From Devosia sp. (GTDB taxonomy: Bacteria > Pseudomonadota > Alphaproteobacteria > Rhizobiales > Devosiaceae), in NCBI RefSeq assembly GCF_025809055.1, contig NZ_CP075529.1, forward strand, positions 992,001 to 1,056,000: a stretch of DNA of 64,000 nt, in the 5' to 3' direction. This document shows positions 43,097 to 51,218 of this stretch, one piece after another; within the stretch, counting starts at the first letter, position 1, and each line of letters opens with the position of its first letter. The notes under the pieces are model-generated. The model saw only the letters and a program-made list of their open reading frames with translations, did not search any database and was not told the DNA's origin. Made by a program: the position numbers and the translations under genes.

Positions 43097-43342
43097 ATGG
43101 CCCACGGCGCAACCCCGCATTTCCACAATACCCAAGGTCTGCGCAGCATCGAGATCGGTTCGAAGGAATTCCAGTGTGTCGGCGCCCTGCCGCCGTTTGA
43201 CCACCCGCATGTCTTTCTCGACATGGGCAAAGACAATGAGGTTGTCTGCCCCTATTGCTCGACGCTCTATGTCCATAAGGCCGATCTGGGCCCCGGACAT
43301 GCAAACCCGTCTTCTGCGATTTTCAAGGCAGACGCCGCCTGA
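43097..43342 (+). CDS. CHCC zinc-finger protein, NDUFS6-like
   Basis: 81 residues. Potential zinc ligands Cys27, His36 (or His38), Cys51 and Cys54 (FQCVGALPPFDHPHV...VVCPYC) match the zinc-finger domain of the complex I accessory subunit NDUFS6 and its alphaproteobacterial homologues. In those bacteria it is a small complex-I-associated or assembly protein. ATG 43097. The FAD monooxygenase starts two bases after its stop, so translation is probably coupled, an unexpected pairing. Confidence 0.85.
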   Translation: MAHGATPHFHNTQGLRSIEIGSKEFQCVGALPPFDHPHVFLDMGKDNEVVCPYCSTLYVHKADLGPGHANPSSAIFKADAA

Positions 43343-43344
43343 TC

Positions 43345-44544
43345 ATGCCCGGTACGGGCCAGACCTACGTCATTGCCGGGGCGGGAATCTCAGGCCTGGC
43401 GCTGGCTCTTGCGCTCGCCAAGTTCGGCGCGACCGTGGTTGTGCTCGAGCGGCAACCCGCGTTGCAGGAATTCGGAGCCGGTCTGCAGATCAGTCCGAAC
43501 GCCCGGCATGTTCTCAATCAACTCGGCCTGGACGCAGCATTGTCAGGCGTCAGTTTTGAACCCGCGGCTCTCGATGTCTATCGGCAACGGGCCATGGCGC
43601 CCCTTGTAAGTCTCGATCTTGGGCGCGCGGTCACCGAGCGATTCGATGCCCCCTATGCGGTGATGCACCGGGCCGACCTCGCCAACATTCTATACAAGGC
43701 CTGCCGACGCTTCGCCAATGTCGACATCCTTTTCGGCATCCGCCAATGGGACGTTGTATCCCATGCGCGCGGTGTGACCGTATCCGTGGACGAGGCGAGC
43801 GGGCAGAGCAGAACCATTCGCGCCCGCGCCTTCATTGGTGCTGACGGCGTTCATTCCCAAACCCGCCAGGGGGTGCTGGATGGCGGCGCGCCACAGTTTG
43901 GCGACAGGCTGGCCTGGCGCACTCTGATCTCGATGGATAGCGCTGCCGGCCAGATTGCGACCGACCGTGTTTCGGTGTTTCTGGGCCGCGGCTTTCACCT
44001 GGTTTGTTACCCCTTGCCGCATCGGCGGCAGGTTAATCTGGCGCTGTTCCAGCCGAGTCGCCTGCCTGAATCGGCGGGCCAACCCCGGCTGGGCCGTGTC
44101 GGGCCGCGAGTCCGCACGCTTTTGGCTGCAGCCGGCTCGAGCTGGTCCGCGTGGCCGCTGTACACAGTCAGGCAACGAGCCTGGAGCAAGGGCAATATCG
44201 GGATCATCGGTGATGCCGCCCACGCCATGGTGCCGTTTCAGGCGCAGGGTGCTGCGATGGGCATCGAGGATGCTGCGGTCCTTGCGCCCTTGCTGGTCGG
44301 GACTGGTCACGCGGAACAGGCGCTTGCCGACTTCGCCAATATCCGCCAGAGTCGCGTTTCCAAGGTGGCTGCACTTTCGGTCAGCAATGGCCGCATCTTT
44401 CATCTGGGCTGGCCTGCCAGCATGGCGCGCGACCTGGTCATGCGCCTTCAGGGCAGGCAGGCGCACTTGCGTCGGCTGGGTTGGATATATGGACACCGTG
44501 CCAACCTCGAATGGCCAGCGAAGCGGGATCAGGCCGATCCCTGA
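43345..44544 (+). CDS. FAD-dependent monooxygenase (salicylate-hydroxylase-like)
   Basis: 399 residues, group A flavoprotein. Rossmann GAGISG (11-16), the RADLANILYKAC region, the DG motif FIGADGVHSQTRQ and the GD motif IIGDAAHAMVPFQAQGAAMGIEDAAVLA are all present. Such enzymes hydroxylate aromatic rings or related substrates using NAD(P)H and O2. The start is ATG 43345, two bases after the zinc-finger gene. The substrate is unknown; no aromatic-degradation genes lie nearby. Confidence 0.9.
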   Translation: MPGTGQTYVIAGAGISGLALALALAKFGATVVVLERQPALQEFGAGLQISPNARHVLNQLGLDAALSGVSFEPAALDVYRQRAMAPLVSLDLGRAVTERFDAPYAVMHRADLANILYKACRRFANVDILFGIRQWDVVSHARGVTVSVDEASGQSRTIRARAFIGADGVHSQTRQGVLDGGAPQFGDRLAWRTLISMDSAAGQIATDRVSVFLGRGFHLVCYPLPHRRQVNLALFQPSRLPESAGQPRLGRVGPRVRTLLAAAGSSWSAWPLYTVRQRAWSKGNIGIIGDAAHAMVPFQAQGAAMGIEDAAVLAPLLVGTGHAEQALADFANIRQSRVSKVAALSVSNGRIFHLGWPASMARDLVMRLQGRQAHLRRLGWIYGHRANLEWPAKRDQADP

Positions 44545-44634
44545 TCTGCCATTGACGCTTGCATCGCGACCGCCGCCCGTGTCAATTGCAGCGTCTGGAA
44601 ACGGGGCAGATAAGAAGAAGGGTCACAAGACCGC

Positions 44635-45969
44635 ATGCAAGCTGCGACGCGCTCCCGCCTGACACTCACCTGCATTCTCGTCACCATTCTCATCGATATG
44701 ATCGGCGTCGGCATTATCGTGCCCGTCCTGCCGGAGTTGCTCGAAGAGTTGACGGGCGGCAGTGTTGCAGAGGCAGCCGTCATCGGCGGCTATCTGGTCT
44801 TTGCCTATGCTTTCATGCAGTTCGTGTTTTCGCCGGTCCTGGGAAATCTGTCGGACCGGTTTGGGCGAAGGCCGGTTCTGCTGCTGTCGCTGCTGGGGCT
44901 GACATTCGACTACCTGATGATGTCGATAGCGCCGTTCGTCTGGTACCTGTTCATCGGCCGGATCATTGCCGGTATCGCCGGAGCCGCCCTGGCAACCGCG
45001 ACAGCCTACATGGCCGATATCACGCCCCCTCACAAGCGCACCCACCGCTTCGGGCTCATCGGCGCCGCCTTCGGGCTTGGATTTATTATTGGCCCGGTCA
45101 TAGGCGGCGAACTGGGTGAGATCGGGCCGCGCGTCCCGTTCTTCGCCGCTGCGGGCCTGGCCTTTGCCAACTTCCTCTTCGGTCTCTTCGTCCTGCCGGA
45201 GAGCCTGCCCAAGAGCTCGCGTCGCAAGTTCAACATCAAGCGCGCCAATCCCCTGGGCGCGGTTCTGGCGCTAAAACAGTACCCTTCGGTCCTCTGGCTG
45301 CTGGCCGTGTTGTTTTTCCTGCAGCTCGCCACCCAGGCCCTGCCGACGATCTTCAGCTATTTCACCGTTGAAGTGTTTAACTTCAGCTCGTCCACGATCG
45401 GCCGAACGCTTGGGGCATTCGGCGTAGGCTTTGCTTTCAGCCAGGCAGTCCTGGCTGGCCCCTTCTCGCGCGGCATCGGCGAGCCGGCCGTGGGTATTAT
45501 CGGGCTGTTGGCGGCCGCGGCGGCCTTTGCCGGCATTGCGATTTCCGTAGATGTCTATCAGCTCTACCTGTTCATCGCCGTCGGCACTGTGAGCGGGCTG
45601 GCACCCCCGGCCATCAACGGCGTGCTGTCGCGACAGGTGCCCGACAACAGTCAGGGCGAGTTGCAGGGTGCGGTCAACGCTGCAAGTTCGCTGGCGACCA
45701 TTATCGGCCCGCTGGCAGCCACGCAGATCTTTTCCTATTACACGGCAGCTCCAGACACGGGGCACTACTTCCCCGGCGCCCCTTTCATTGCCTGCAGCAT
45801 CGCGGTGGCGATAGCCCTGCTTCTGTTTGGCTTCGCGGCCTGGCGCTATGAACTGGGTAGTCGACCGAGCGTTGCCGACCACCCGCACGCCCCCGAAATG
45901 CCGCCGCCAGGACAGGTGCGTGTAGCGCCGATTGAAGATGACCCAGACGACGATACGCGCCGCGACTGA
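44635..45969 (+). CDS. MFS transporter, TetA/TCR-like
   Basis: 444 residues with twelve predicted membrane helices. The MFS motif A is clear in loop 2-3 (GNLSDRFGRRPVLL), and GRIIAGIAGA and GFGLGFIIGPVIGG-type helices follow. The closest resemblance is to the DHA1/tetracycline-resistance branch, which exports drugs by proton antiport. The C-terminal 40 residues are acidic and proline-rich. ATG 44635. The following GNAT gene overlaps it by 32 bases, suggesting a shared transcript. Confidence 0.88.
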   Translation: MQAATRSRLTLTCILVTILIDMIGVGIIVPVLPELLEELTGGSVAEAAVIGGYLVFAYAFMQFVFSPVLGNLSDRFGRRPVLLLSLLGLTFDYLMMSIAPFVWYLFIGRIIAGIAGAALATATAYMADITPPHKRTHRFGLIGAAFGLGFIIGPVIGGELGEIGPRVPFFAAAGLAFANFLFGLFVLPESLPKSSRRKFNIKRANPLGAVLALKQYPSVLWLLAVLFFLQLATQALPTIFSYFTVEVFNFSSSTIGRTLGAFGVGFAFSQAVLAGPFSRGIGEPAVGIIGLLAAAAAFAGIAISVDVYQLYLFIAVGTVSGLAPPAINGVLSRQVPDNSQGELQGAVNAASSLATIIGPLAATQIFSYYTAAPDTGHYFPGAPFIACSIAVAIALLLFGFAAWRYELGSRPSVADHPHAPEMPPPGQVRVAPIEDDPDDDTRRD

Positions 45970-46429
45970 CGCGGACTGGCCCGCCATTCACGCCATAATC
46001 GGTCCGATTCTTCGGGCCGGGGAAACCTATGCCATAAGGACCGATCTTGATGAGGCGGGGCTGTGGGCTTACTGGCTCATGCCGTCCCATGAAGTCTTCG
46101 TGGCGGAGGGAGATGGGCGCGTTCTTGGCACCTACTATCTGATGGCCAATCAGGCTGGAAACGGCGCCCACGTGGCCAATTGCGGATACATGACGGCCCC
46201 GGAGGCGCGTGGTCGAGGAATTGCCCGCTCAATGTGCCTGCATTCGCTGGAGCGGGCGCGCGAACGGGGATTCCGGGCCATGCAGTTCAATCACGTCGTC
46301 TCGACCAATATCGGCGCGGTAGCGCTTTGGCAGAAGCTGGGCTTCGATATCGTTGGCACCCTGCCCGAGGCCTTCCACCATCCTGCCCATGGTTACGTGG
46401 ACGCCTATGTGATGTTCCAGACCCTCTAA
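45938..46429 (+). CDS. GNAT-family N-acetyltransferase
   Basis: 163 residues. The acetyl-CoA-binding motif A (EARGRGIARSMCLHSLERARERGFRAMQFN) and the C-terminal VALWQKLGFDIVGTLPEAFHHP element are typical of GNAT enzymes. The substrate is unknown; neighbours with an MFS exporter could indicate modification of a small toxic molecule. ATG 45938 overlaps the MFS gene by 32 bases; a TTG two codons earlier is an alternative. A strong terminator follows. Confidence 0.88.
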   Translation: MTQTTIRAATDADWPAIHAIIGPILRAGETYAIRTDLDEAGLWAYWLMPSHEVFVAEGDGRVLGTYYLMANQAGNGAHVANCGYMTAPEARGRGIARSMCLHSLERARERGFRAMQFNHVVSTNIGAVALWQKLGFDIVGTLPEAFHHPAHGYVDAYVMFQTL

Positions 46430-46430
46430 A

Positions 46431-46460
46431 GAAAAGGCCCCGCCGAAGCGGGGCCCTTTC
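46431..46460. terminator. Bidirectional rho-independent terminator
   Basis: A perfect 8-base stem GGCCCCGC/GCGGGGCC with tetraloop CGAA (46436-46455) is flanked by AAAA on the left and CTTTC on the right. It lies between the converging GNAT and gnd genes and can act in both directions. Confidence 0.9.
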
Positions 46461-46474
46461 ATTTGGGAGGCGGC

Positions 46475-47893
46475 TTACTTGCCCAGGGTCGAGGGCCAGG
46501 TGCCGTGCAGGTCGGTGCCACGGCCTTCGATCTCGAAACCATGAGCCCCGAAGAAGTCGCGCTGGCCCTGGGTCAGGTTTGCCGTGCCCTGAGCCTGGCG
46601 ATAGCTGTCGAAATAACTGAGCGAGGCAGACAGACAGATCATCGGGAATTCGCCGATGGCCGCGGCCGCAATCACCTTGCGCAGGCTCGGATGGCTTTCC
46701 TTCATGATGGTCACGAAGTCGGGAACCACCAGCAGGTTCACCGCTTCGCCCTTGGCATAGGCACTCGACATCTGATCAAGGAAGCGCGAGCGGATAATGC
46801 AGCCGGCCCGCCAGATCTTGGCAATCGTTGCCAGCGGCAGCGACCAGCCGAACTCTTCCGAAGCCTTGTTGATGACGGCAAAGCCCTGCGCATAGGAAAC
46901 GATCTTGCCTGCGAGCAGCGCCTTTTCGAGATCGGCCAGCGTCACGTCGGTCTTGGCACGGTTCGGCTTGCCATAGATGGCTTCGGCGGCAACGCGCTCG
47001 GACTTGCGCGAAGACAGCGAACGCGCGGCAACGGCGCCTTCAATGGCGGTCGCGGGCACGCCCATCTGCTGCGCGACGACCGCAGACCACATGCCGGTGC
47101 CCTTCTGGCCGGCCTTGTCGAGGATCAGGTCAACCAGTGGCTTGCCCGTCTCGGCGTCAACCGCGTCCAGCACATGGCCGGTGATTTCGATCAGGTAGGA
47201 ATTGAGCGGCCCCTTGTTCCATTCCTTGAACACACCGGCACATTCCTTGGCCGACATGCCCAGGCCATCGCGCATCACACCATAGATTTCGGCGATCATC
47301 TGCATGTCGCCATATTCGATGCCATTATGGATCATCTTGACGAAGTGACCGGCGCCGCCTTCGCCGAGGTAGGCACAGCAGCTCTCGCCGTTGAACTGGG
47401 CAGCAATCGCGGTCAGCACTGCCTCGGCGTTGTGCCACTGTTCTTTGGAACCGCCGACCATGATGGACGGACCATGGCGAGCCCCCTCTTCGCCGCCGGA
47501 CACACCGACGCCGAGATAACCGATATTCTTGGGCTTGAGATAATCAAAGCGGCGCTGCGTGTCGGTATAGAGCGAGTTGCCACATTCAATGATGGCGTCG
47601 CCCGCCTCCAGATGGGGCAACAGCTGCTCGATCATGTCATCGACCGGCTGGCCGGCCTTGACCATGATGATGATTGAGCGCGGAGCCTTCACGGTCTGCA
47701 CGAAGTCGGCGAGATCGTATTTGGGAATGGTCTTGCCATCGAGCCCCTGCGCCTTGGCGTCTGCCATGTGCTCGTCAACACGGCCCGCCGAGCGATTGTG
47801 AACGGCAACAGTGTAGCCCTTCTCGGCAATGTTCAGGGCCAGATTTGAACCCATCACCGCAAGACCAATAAGGCCGATATCCGCTGTCGACAT
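46475..47893 (-). CDS. gnd: 6-phosphogluconate dehydrogenase (decarboxylating)
   Basis: 472 residues, homodimeric NADP-type size. It converts 6-phosphogluconate to ribulose 5-phosphate and CO2. The Rossmann motif GLAVMGSNLALN, the GGxxGARxGPS-type VSGGEEGARHGPSIMVGG and the catalytic Lys in GAGHFVKMIHNGIEYGDMQ are present. The usual DGGNS block reads ECGNS here (103-107). ATG 47893 has AAGGAC upstream. gntK and the SDR in the next cluster supply its substrate. Confidence 0.95.
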   Translation of the reverse strand: MSTADIGLIGLAVMGSNLALNIAEKGYTVAVHNRSAGRVDEHMADAKAQGLDGKTIPKYDLADFVQTVKAPRSIIIMVKAGQPVDDMIEQLLPHLEAGDAIIECGNSLYTDTQRRFDYLKPKNIGYLGVGVSGGEEGARHGPSIMVGGSKEQWHNAEAVLTAIAAQFNGESCCAYLGEGGAGHFVKMIHNGIEYGDMQMIAEIYGVMRDGLGMSAKECAGVFKEWNKGPLNSYLIEITGHVLDAVDAETGKPLVDLILDKAGQKGTGMWSAVVAQQMGVPATAIEGAVAARSLSSRKSERVAAEAIYGKPNRAKTDVTLADLEKALLAGKIVSYAQGFAVINKASEEFGWSLPLATIAKIWRAGCIIRSRFLDQMSSAYAKGEAVNLLVVPDFVTIMKESHPSLRKVIAAAAIGEFPMICLSASLSYFDSYRQAQGTANLTQGQRDFFGAHGFEIEGRGTDLHGTWPSTLGK

Positions 47894-47968
47894 ACCAAAC
47901 GTCCTTCTCATGCTTTTCCGTGTTCATCCGATGCATACTGGGGCACGGCACGCGGCGCGAAATGACCA

Positions 47969-47998
47969 CAAACCGCCGCCCGAAGGAAGGGCGGTTTG
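47969..47998. terminator. Hairpin between the SRPBCC gene and gnd
   Basis: The arms CAAACCGCC/GGCGGTTTG flank a 12-base GC-rich loop; a shifted pairing of CCGCCC with GGGCGG is also possible. It lies 39 bases after the SRPBCC stop and 76 bases before gnd on the minus strand, with no T-run. It may end the SRPBCC transcript or form a leader structure of gnd. Confidence 0.45.
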
Positions 47999-48036
47999 CA
48001 CATTTTCCGGCCAGATCGCATAACTTGTATGGAAGA

Positions 48037-48507
48037 TCAAGCGTCCGCGCCGGACCGGACATCTATGCCGCGCTCGGCAAAGGCCTTGAAGTCCTCGGCA
48101 TATTTCTGGCTTTGCTTCTTGAACATGCCGGGCATGAGCCAACCCATCACCGACATCATGAAGCCCTTCATCTCGAAGATATTGCGGGTTTCCCAAAGGG
48201 TCTTGTTTGACCCGAGCTCGGAAAAGCGGTTCTCGACGACATTGTGGACACCCTCGACATCATAAGTGCCATCGAAGGCATCGGGCAGATCGCGGCGGGT
48301 GACTGTCTCGATCATCTCCATCCGTCGCTTGCCCATCTGGAACACCAGCCTGGATTTGGCGCCCGGCGTCCCGGGTTCTCCAGAAATATGGTCGAAACTC
48401 TGCAGGCCGCGCTGCCACTTGTAGAGGTTGTCGACATTGTCGAACAATTCGACCACCCGCTCACGCGGCAGGTCAATGGTAATCGAAGTCGTGTAATCCA
48501 GTTTCAT
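48037..48507 (-). CDS. SRPBCC-family protein
   Basis: 156 residues of the START/Bet v1-like lipid- or ligand-binding fold. The N-terminal KLDYTTSITIDLPRERVVELFDNVDNLYKWQRGLQSFDH is the standard SRPBCC opening. Such proteins bind hydrophobic ligands or act as polyketide-cyclase-like enzymes; the ligand is unknown. ATG 48507 has GGAGG six bases upstream. It is read divergently from the SDR gene across 77 bases. Confidence 0.87.
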   Translation of the reverse strand: MKLDYTTSITIDLPRERVVELFDNVDNLYKWQRGLQSFDHISGEPGTPGAKSRLVFQMGKRRMEMIETVTRRDLPDAFDGTYDVEGVHNVVENRFSELGSNKTLWETRNIFEMKGFMMSVMGWLMPGMFKKQSQKYAEDFKAFAERGIDVRSGADA

Positions 48508-48584
48508 GAAGCCCTCCGCCTTGCATAGACGCCCCTGCTCTTCTAACACCGAGACGGTGCCATAGGGAGAAGGTCGCGCCAAGG

Positions 48585-49352
48585 ATGAACCTCGACACAT
48601 CACCGTTCGACCTGACGGGCCGGCTTGCCCTGATCACCGGGTCCAGCCGGGGACTTGGCCTGGCCATGGCAAGGGCCCTCGCCAAGGCTGGTGCCGCAGT
48701 TGTGCTCAATGCGCGGGACACGCTTGGAGCGGCTGCAGCCGATCTGGCCCAATCGGGCGCCAAGGTCAGTGCCGTCGCATTCGACGTCACCAGTCGGGAA
48801 AGCGTGAACGACGCCATCAATCACATCGAGGGCGAGATTGGTCCCATCGACATTCTGGTCAACAATGCAGGAATGCAGTTCCGGAGCGCGCTGGAAGCCT
48901 TTCCCCCGGAGAAGTTCGACCAGGTCATCACCACCAATGTCACGTCGGTGTTCAATGTGGCCCAACCGGTTGCCCGGCACATGATCGCGCGCGGGCGCGG
49001 CAAGATCATCAATGTGTGCTCACTTCTGGCGGAACTGTCCCGCCCATCCATCGCCCCCTATGCAGCAAGCAAGGCGGCAGTGGCGAACCTGACGCGCGGT
49101 ATGGCCGTGGACTGGGCCCGCCATGGTCTCAACGTCAACGGCATTGCGCCTGGCTACTTCGCCACAGAGATGAACGAAGCCCTTCTTTCCGACGACAAGT
49201 TCAATGCCTGGATCGAGACCCGGACCCCGATGGGCCGCTGGGGTCAGCCGGAAGAACTCGGCGGCGCGGCGGTCTTTCTGGCATCGAACGCCTCAAACTT
49301 CGTGAACGGACACATCCTCTATGTCGACGGCGCCTTCACAGCAACGGTTTGA
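48585..49352 (+). CDS. SDR-family oxidoreductase, gluconate 5-dehydrogenase-like
   Basis: 255 residues, classical short-chain dehydrogenase. NADP-binding TGSSRGLG, NNAG, the catalytic Ser-Tyr-Lys (NVCSLLAE, YAASK) and the C-terminal PEELGGAAVFLASNASNFVNGHILYVDGA are present. Resemblance and linkage to gluconokinase suggest reduction of 5-ketogluconate to gluconate (inference). The start is ATG 48585. It overlaps gntK by 32 bases. Confidence 0.85.
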   Translation: MNLDTSPFDLTGRLALITGSSRGLGLAMARALAKAGAAVVLNARDTLGAAAADLAQSGAKVSAVAFDVTSRESVNDAINHIEGEIGPIDILVNNAGMQFRSALEAFPPEKFDQVITTNVTSVFNVAQPVARHMIARGRGKIINVCSLLAELSRPSIAPYAASKAAVANLTRGMAVDWARHGLNVNGIAPGYFATEMNEALLSDDKFNAWIETRTPMGRWGQPEELGGAAVFLASNASNFVNGHILYVDGAFTATV

Positions 49353-49884
49353 CCCGGCCCGCATCATCATCGTGATGGGCGTCAGTTCCTCGGGAAAGTC
49401 CACAATTGGCGCCGCTTTGGGCAGGGCCCTGCATGCGCCCTTTCTGGATGGCGACCAGTACCATCCAACAGCCAATGTCGAGAAGATGCGCGCGGGCACA
49501 CCGCTGACCGACGAGGACCGCTGGCCATGGCTGGAAGCGCTCACGGTTGCCTTGAAACAGGCCGCAGAAAAGAAGGGGGTGGCGGTTGGCGCCTGCTCGG
49601 CCCTCCGAAAGTCATATCGGGATTTCATCACCAGGCAGGCCGGGGAGCCGGTGCTGTTCGTTTATCTCGGCGGCAGTCGCGAGGTCATTGGTGAACGCAT
49701 GGCAAAGCGTAGCCATGAATACATGCCCACCAGCCTGCTCGACAGCCAGTTCGCCACGCTGGAAGTGCCAGATCCGGCAAGGGAAAATGTGCAGGTGGTT
49801 CCGGTAACCGATAGCGTCGACAAGATCGTCAAGTCCGTCACCTCTGCCCAGGCACACCTCAAGTCATTCCGGCGCTGGCAGTAG
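49321..49884 (+). CDS. gntK: Gluconokinase
   Basis: 187 residues. It phosphorylates gluconate to 6-phosphogluconate. The P-loop GVSSSGKST (20-28) and the family phrases FLDGDQYHP, GTPLTDEDRWPWL and ACSALRKSYRD are diagnostic. The ATG at 49321 lies inside the SDR gene, a 32-base overlap that suggests translational coupling. Gnd, encoded nearby on the opposite strand, uses the product. Confidence 0.95.
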   Translation: MSTAPSQQRFDPARIIIVMGVSSSGKSTIGAALGRALHAPFLDGDQYHPTANVEKMRAGTPLTDEDRWPWLEALTVALKQAAEKKGVAVGACSALRKSYRDFITRQAGEPVLFVYLGGSREVIGERMAKRSHEYMPTSLLDSQFATLEVPDPARENVQVVPVTDSVDKIVKSVTSAQAHLKSFRRWQ

Positions 49885-49922
49885 CGGTCGGCGAGAGGCA
49901 TGTCCGCCTCCCGCCGTTGCTT

Positions 49923-50696
49923 CTACCCTTGTCGCCGGGCCCACGACTTCATCGCCGTAGCAAGGTATTCGGCAAAGCCCTTTTCGATGCTTTCGTAGCG
50001 CGCCACGAAATCGGGATGCGCGAGATAGGTATCGGCAAGTCCTGCATAGGCTTCGATCGGCGCCGGCTGGTTCCACATGGCCGACACCCAGTCGCGGTGA
50101 CGGGCAATGGCCGGATCGAGGCTCGTCGACTGGGGCGGGATCCCCTTGCGCAACCCCTCGGCCAGATCGTTCTCGATCTGCTTGAGTTCATCCATGAGTT
50201 CCGACCGCTCGGCATCGCTCAGCGCATCGAGTTTTCGGCGGCTGACCGCGATATGATCGTCAATGCCCGGGCCGTACTTTTTTCTTAGCCAGGCCTCGTA
50301 CTCGGCCTGCTTTTCAGGGGATACGATCCCCGAATAGAGGTCTGCATCCGACATTTTCTTCTCTCCTTTCAGGCGGGCGATCGTGCGGTCGATCGTCCGG
50401 ACCATGCCGGCGTAACGCTTCGCCTGTTCCTCGAGCCGTTCTCTCTGCTGTTGCAGAGAGCTCAGCCGGTCGAAACCGGGAGCATCAAGGATGGCGCCGA
50501 TTTCTGCGAGAGGAATATCCAGTTCGCGATGGATCAGAATCTGCTGCAGGCGCAGCAACTCGTCCTCGCCATAGTAGCGATAGCGGTTCTCGCCGGTGAA
50601 TGCGGGCCGCAGAATACCGATCTCGTCATAATGGTGCAGGGTTCGCACCGAGACTCCGGCTAGCCGGGCCAGTTGATTGACGGTGTAGGTTTTCAT
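49923..50696 (-). CDS. MerR-family regulator with TipAS-type effector domain
   Basis: 257 residues. The N-terminal MerR helix-turn-helix (YTVNQLARLAGVSVRTLHHYDEIGIL) is followed by a dimerisation helix and a C-terminal domain of about 130 helical residues like TipAS, which binds antibiotics or other drugs in TipA-type activators. ATG 50696. A 19-base-spacer promoter with a perfect palindrome lies 24-54 bases upstream, indicating autoregulation. Inducer and target genes are unknown; ogt and CYTH genes lie upstream on the same strand. Confidence 0.9.
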   Translation of the reverse strand: MKTYTVNQLARLAGVSVRTLHHYDEIGILRPAFTGENRYRYYGEDELLRLQQILIHRELDIPLAEIGAILDAPGFDRLSSLQQQRERLEEQAKRYAGMVRTIDRTIARLKGEKKMSDADLYSGIVSPEKQAEYEAWLRKKYGPGIDDHIAVSRRKLDALSDAERSELMDELKQIENDLAEGLRKGIPPQSTSLDPAIARHRDWVSAMWNQPAPIEAYAGLADTYLAHPDFVARYESIEKGFAEYLATAMKSWARRQG

Positions 50697-50719
50697 GCTC
50701 GCATCCTCCGCGAGACGAG

Positions 50720-50750
50720 GAAATAGTCCCTCACGCGGCGTGAGGGTCAA
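50720..50750 (-). promoter_or_regulatory. MerR-type promoter/operator inside the CYTH gene
   Basis: On the minus strand a -35 TTGACC (50750-50745) and a -10-like TATTTC (50725-50720) are separated by exactly 19 bases, the over-long spacer used by MerR-type regulators. The spacer is almost filled by the palindrome CCCTCACGCCGCGTGAGGG (50746-50728 as read). The last CYTH codons and stop (50731-50733) overlap this element. Confidence 0.75.
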
Positions 50751-51216
50751 CACCCGGGATGCCGGACTGGCGAGACAGGCTGGCATTGGCGTATCGGTCA
50801 TCGTGGCTGACCTCTGGCCCGACCCAGTCCGGCAACGCGACATGCTCGTCTGCACTGGCCAGTTCGACTTCCGCCAGTACAAGTCCCTCATGAGCGCCTT
50901 CGAAAACGTCGATCTCCCAGACATGACCGCCAAAGGGAACAATGTGCCGACGTTTCTCGACCACATGAGGGCGGGCCATGTCGAGGAGCGCCCTGCCCTC
51001 ATCAAGGGGCACGTCGTATTCGAACTCGGAGCGAACGAGCCCCTCCGTGGGACCCTTGAGTGTAAGCACGGCCCTTGTGTCGTCCAGGAGACGGATACGC
51101 ACCGTCGCCTTGGCGCTGGTGGACAAATAGCCCTGCCGCAGGCTCGCGCTGCCTGTAGTCAGGTCGCGCCAGGCATCACCGGTCACCAGGAACTTGCGCT
51201 CGATTTCGATACCCAT
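50731..51216 (-). CDS. CYTH-domain protein (triphosphate tunnel metalloenzyme family)
   Basis: 161 residues. The family signature EIERKFLV (3-10) opens the protein, with alternating charged beta strands after it (TVRIRLLDDTRAVLTLKG, HVWEIDVFEG, LVLAEVEL) that form the tunnel. Characterised members hydrolyse inorganic triphosphate or cyclise ATP. ATG 51216 follows the ogt stop by two bases. Its 3' end doubles as the promoter of the merR gene. Confidence 0.9.
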   Translation of the reverse strand: MGIEIERKFLVTGDAWRDLTTGSASLRQGYLSTSAKATVRIRLLDDTRAVLTLKGPTEGLVRSEFEYDVPLDEGRALLDMARPHVVEKRRHIVPFGGHVWEIDVFEGAHEGLVLAEVELASADEHVALPDWVGPEVSHDDRYANASLSRQSGIPGVDPHAA

Positions 51217-51218
51217 GA

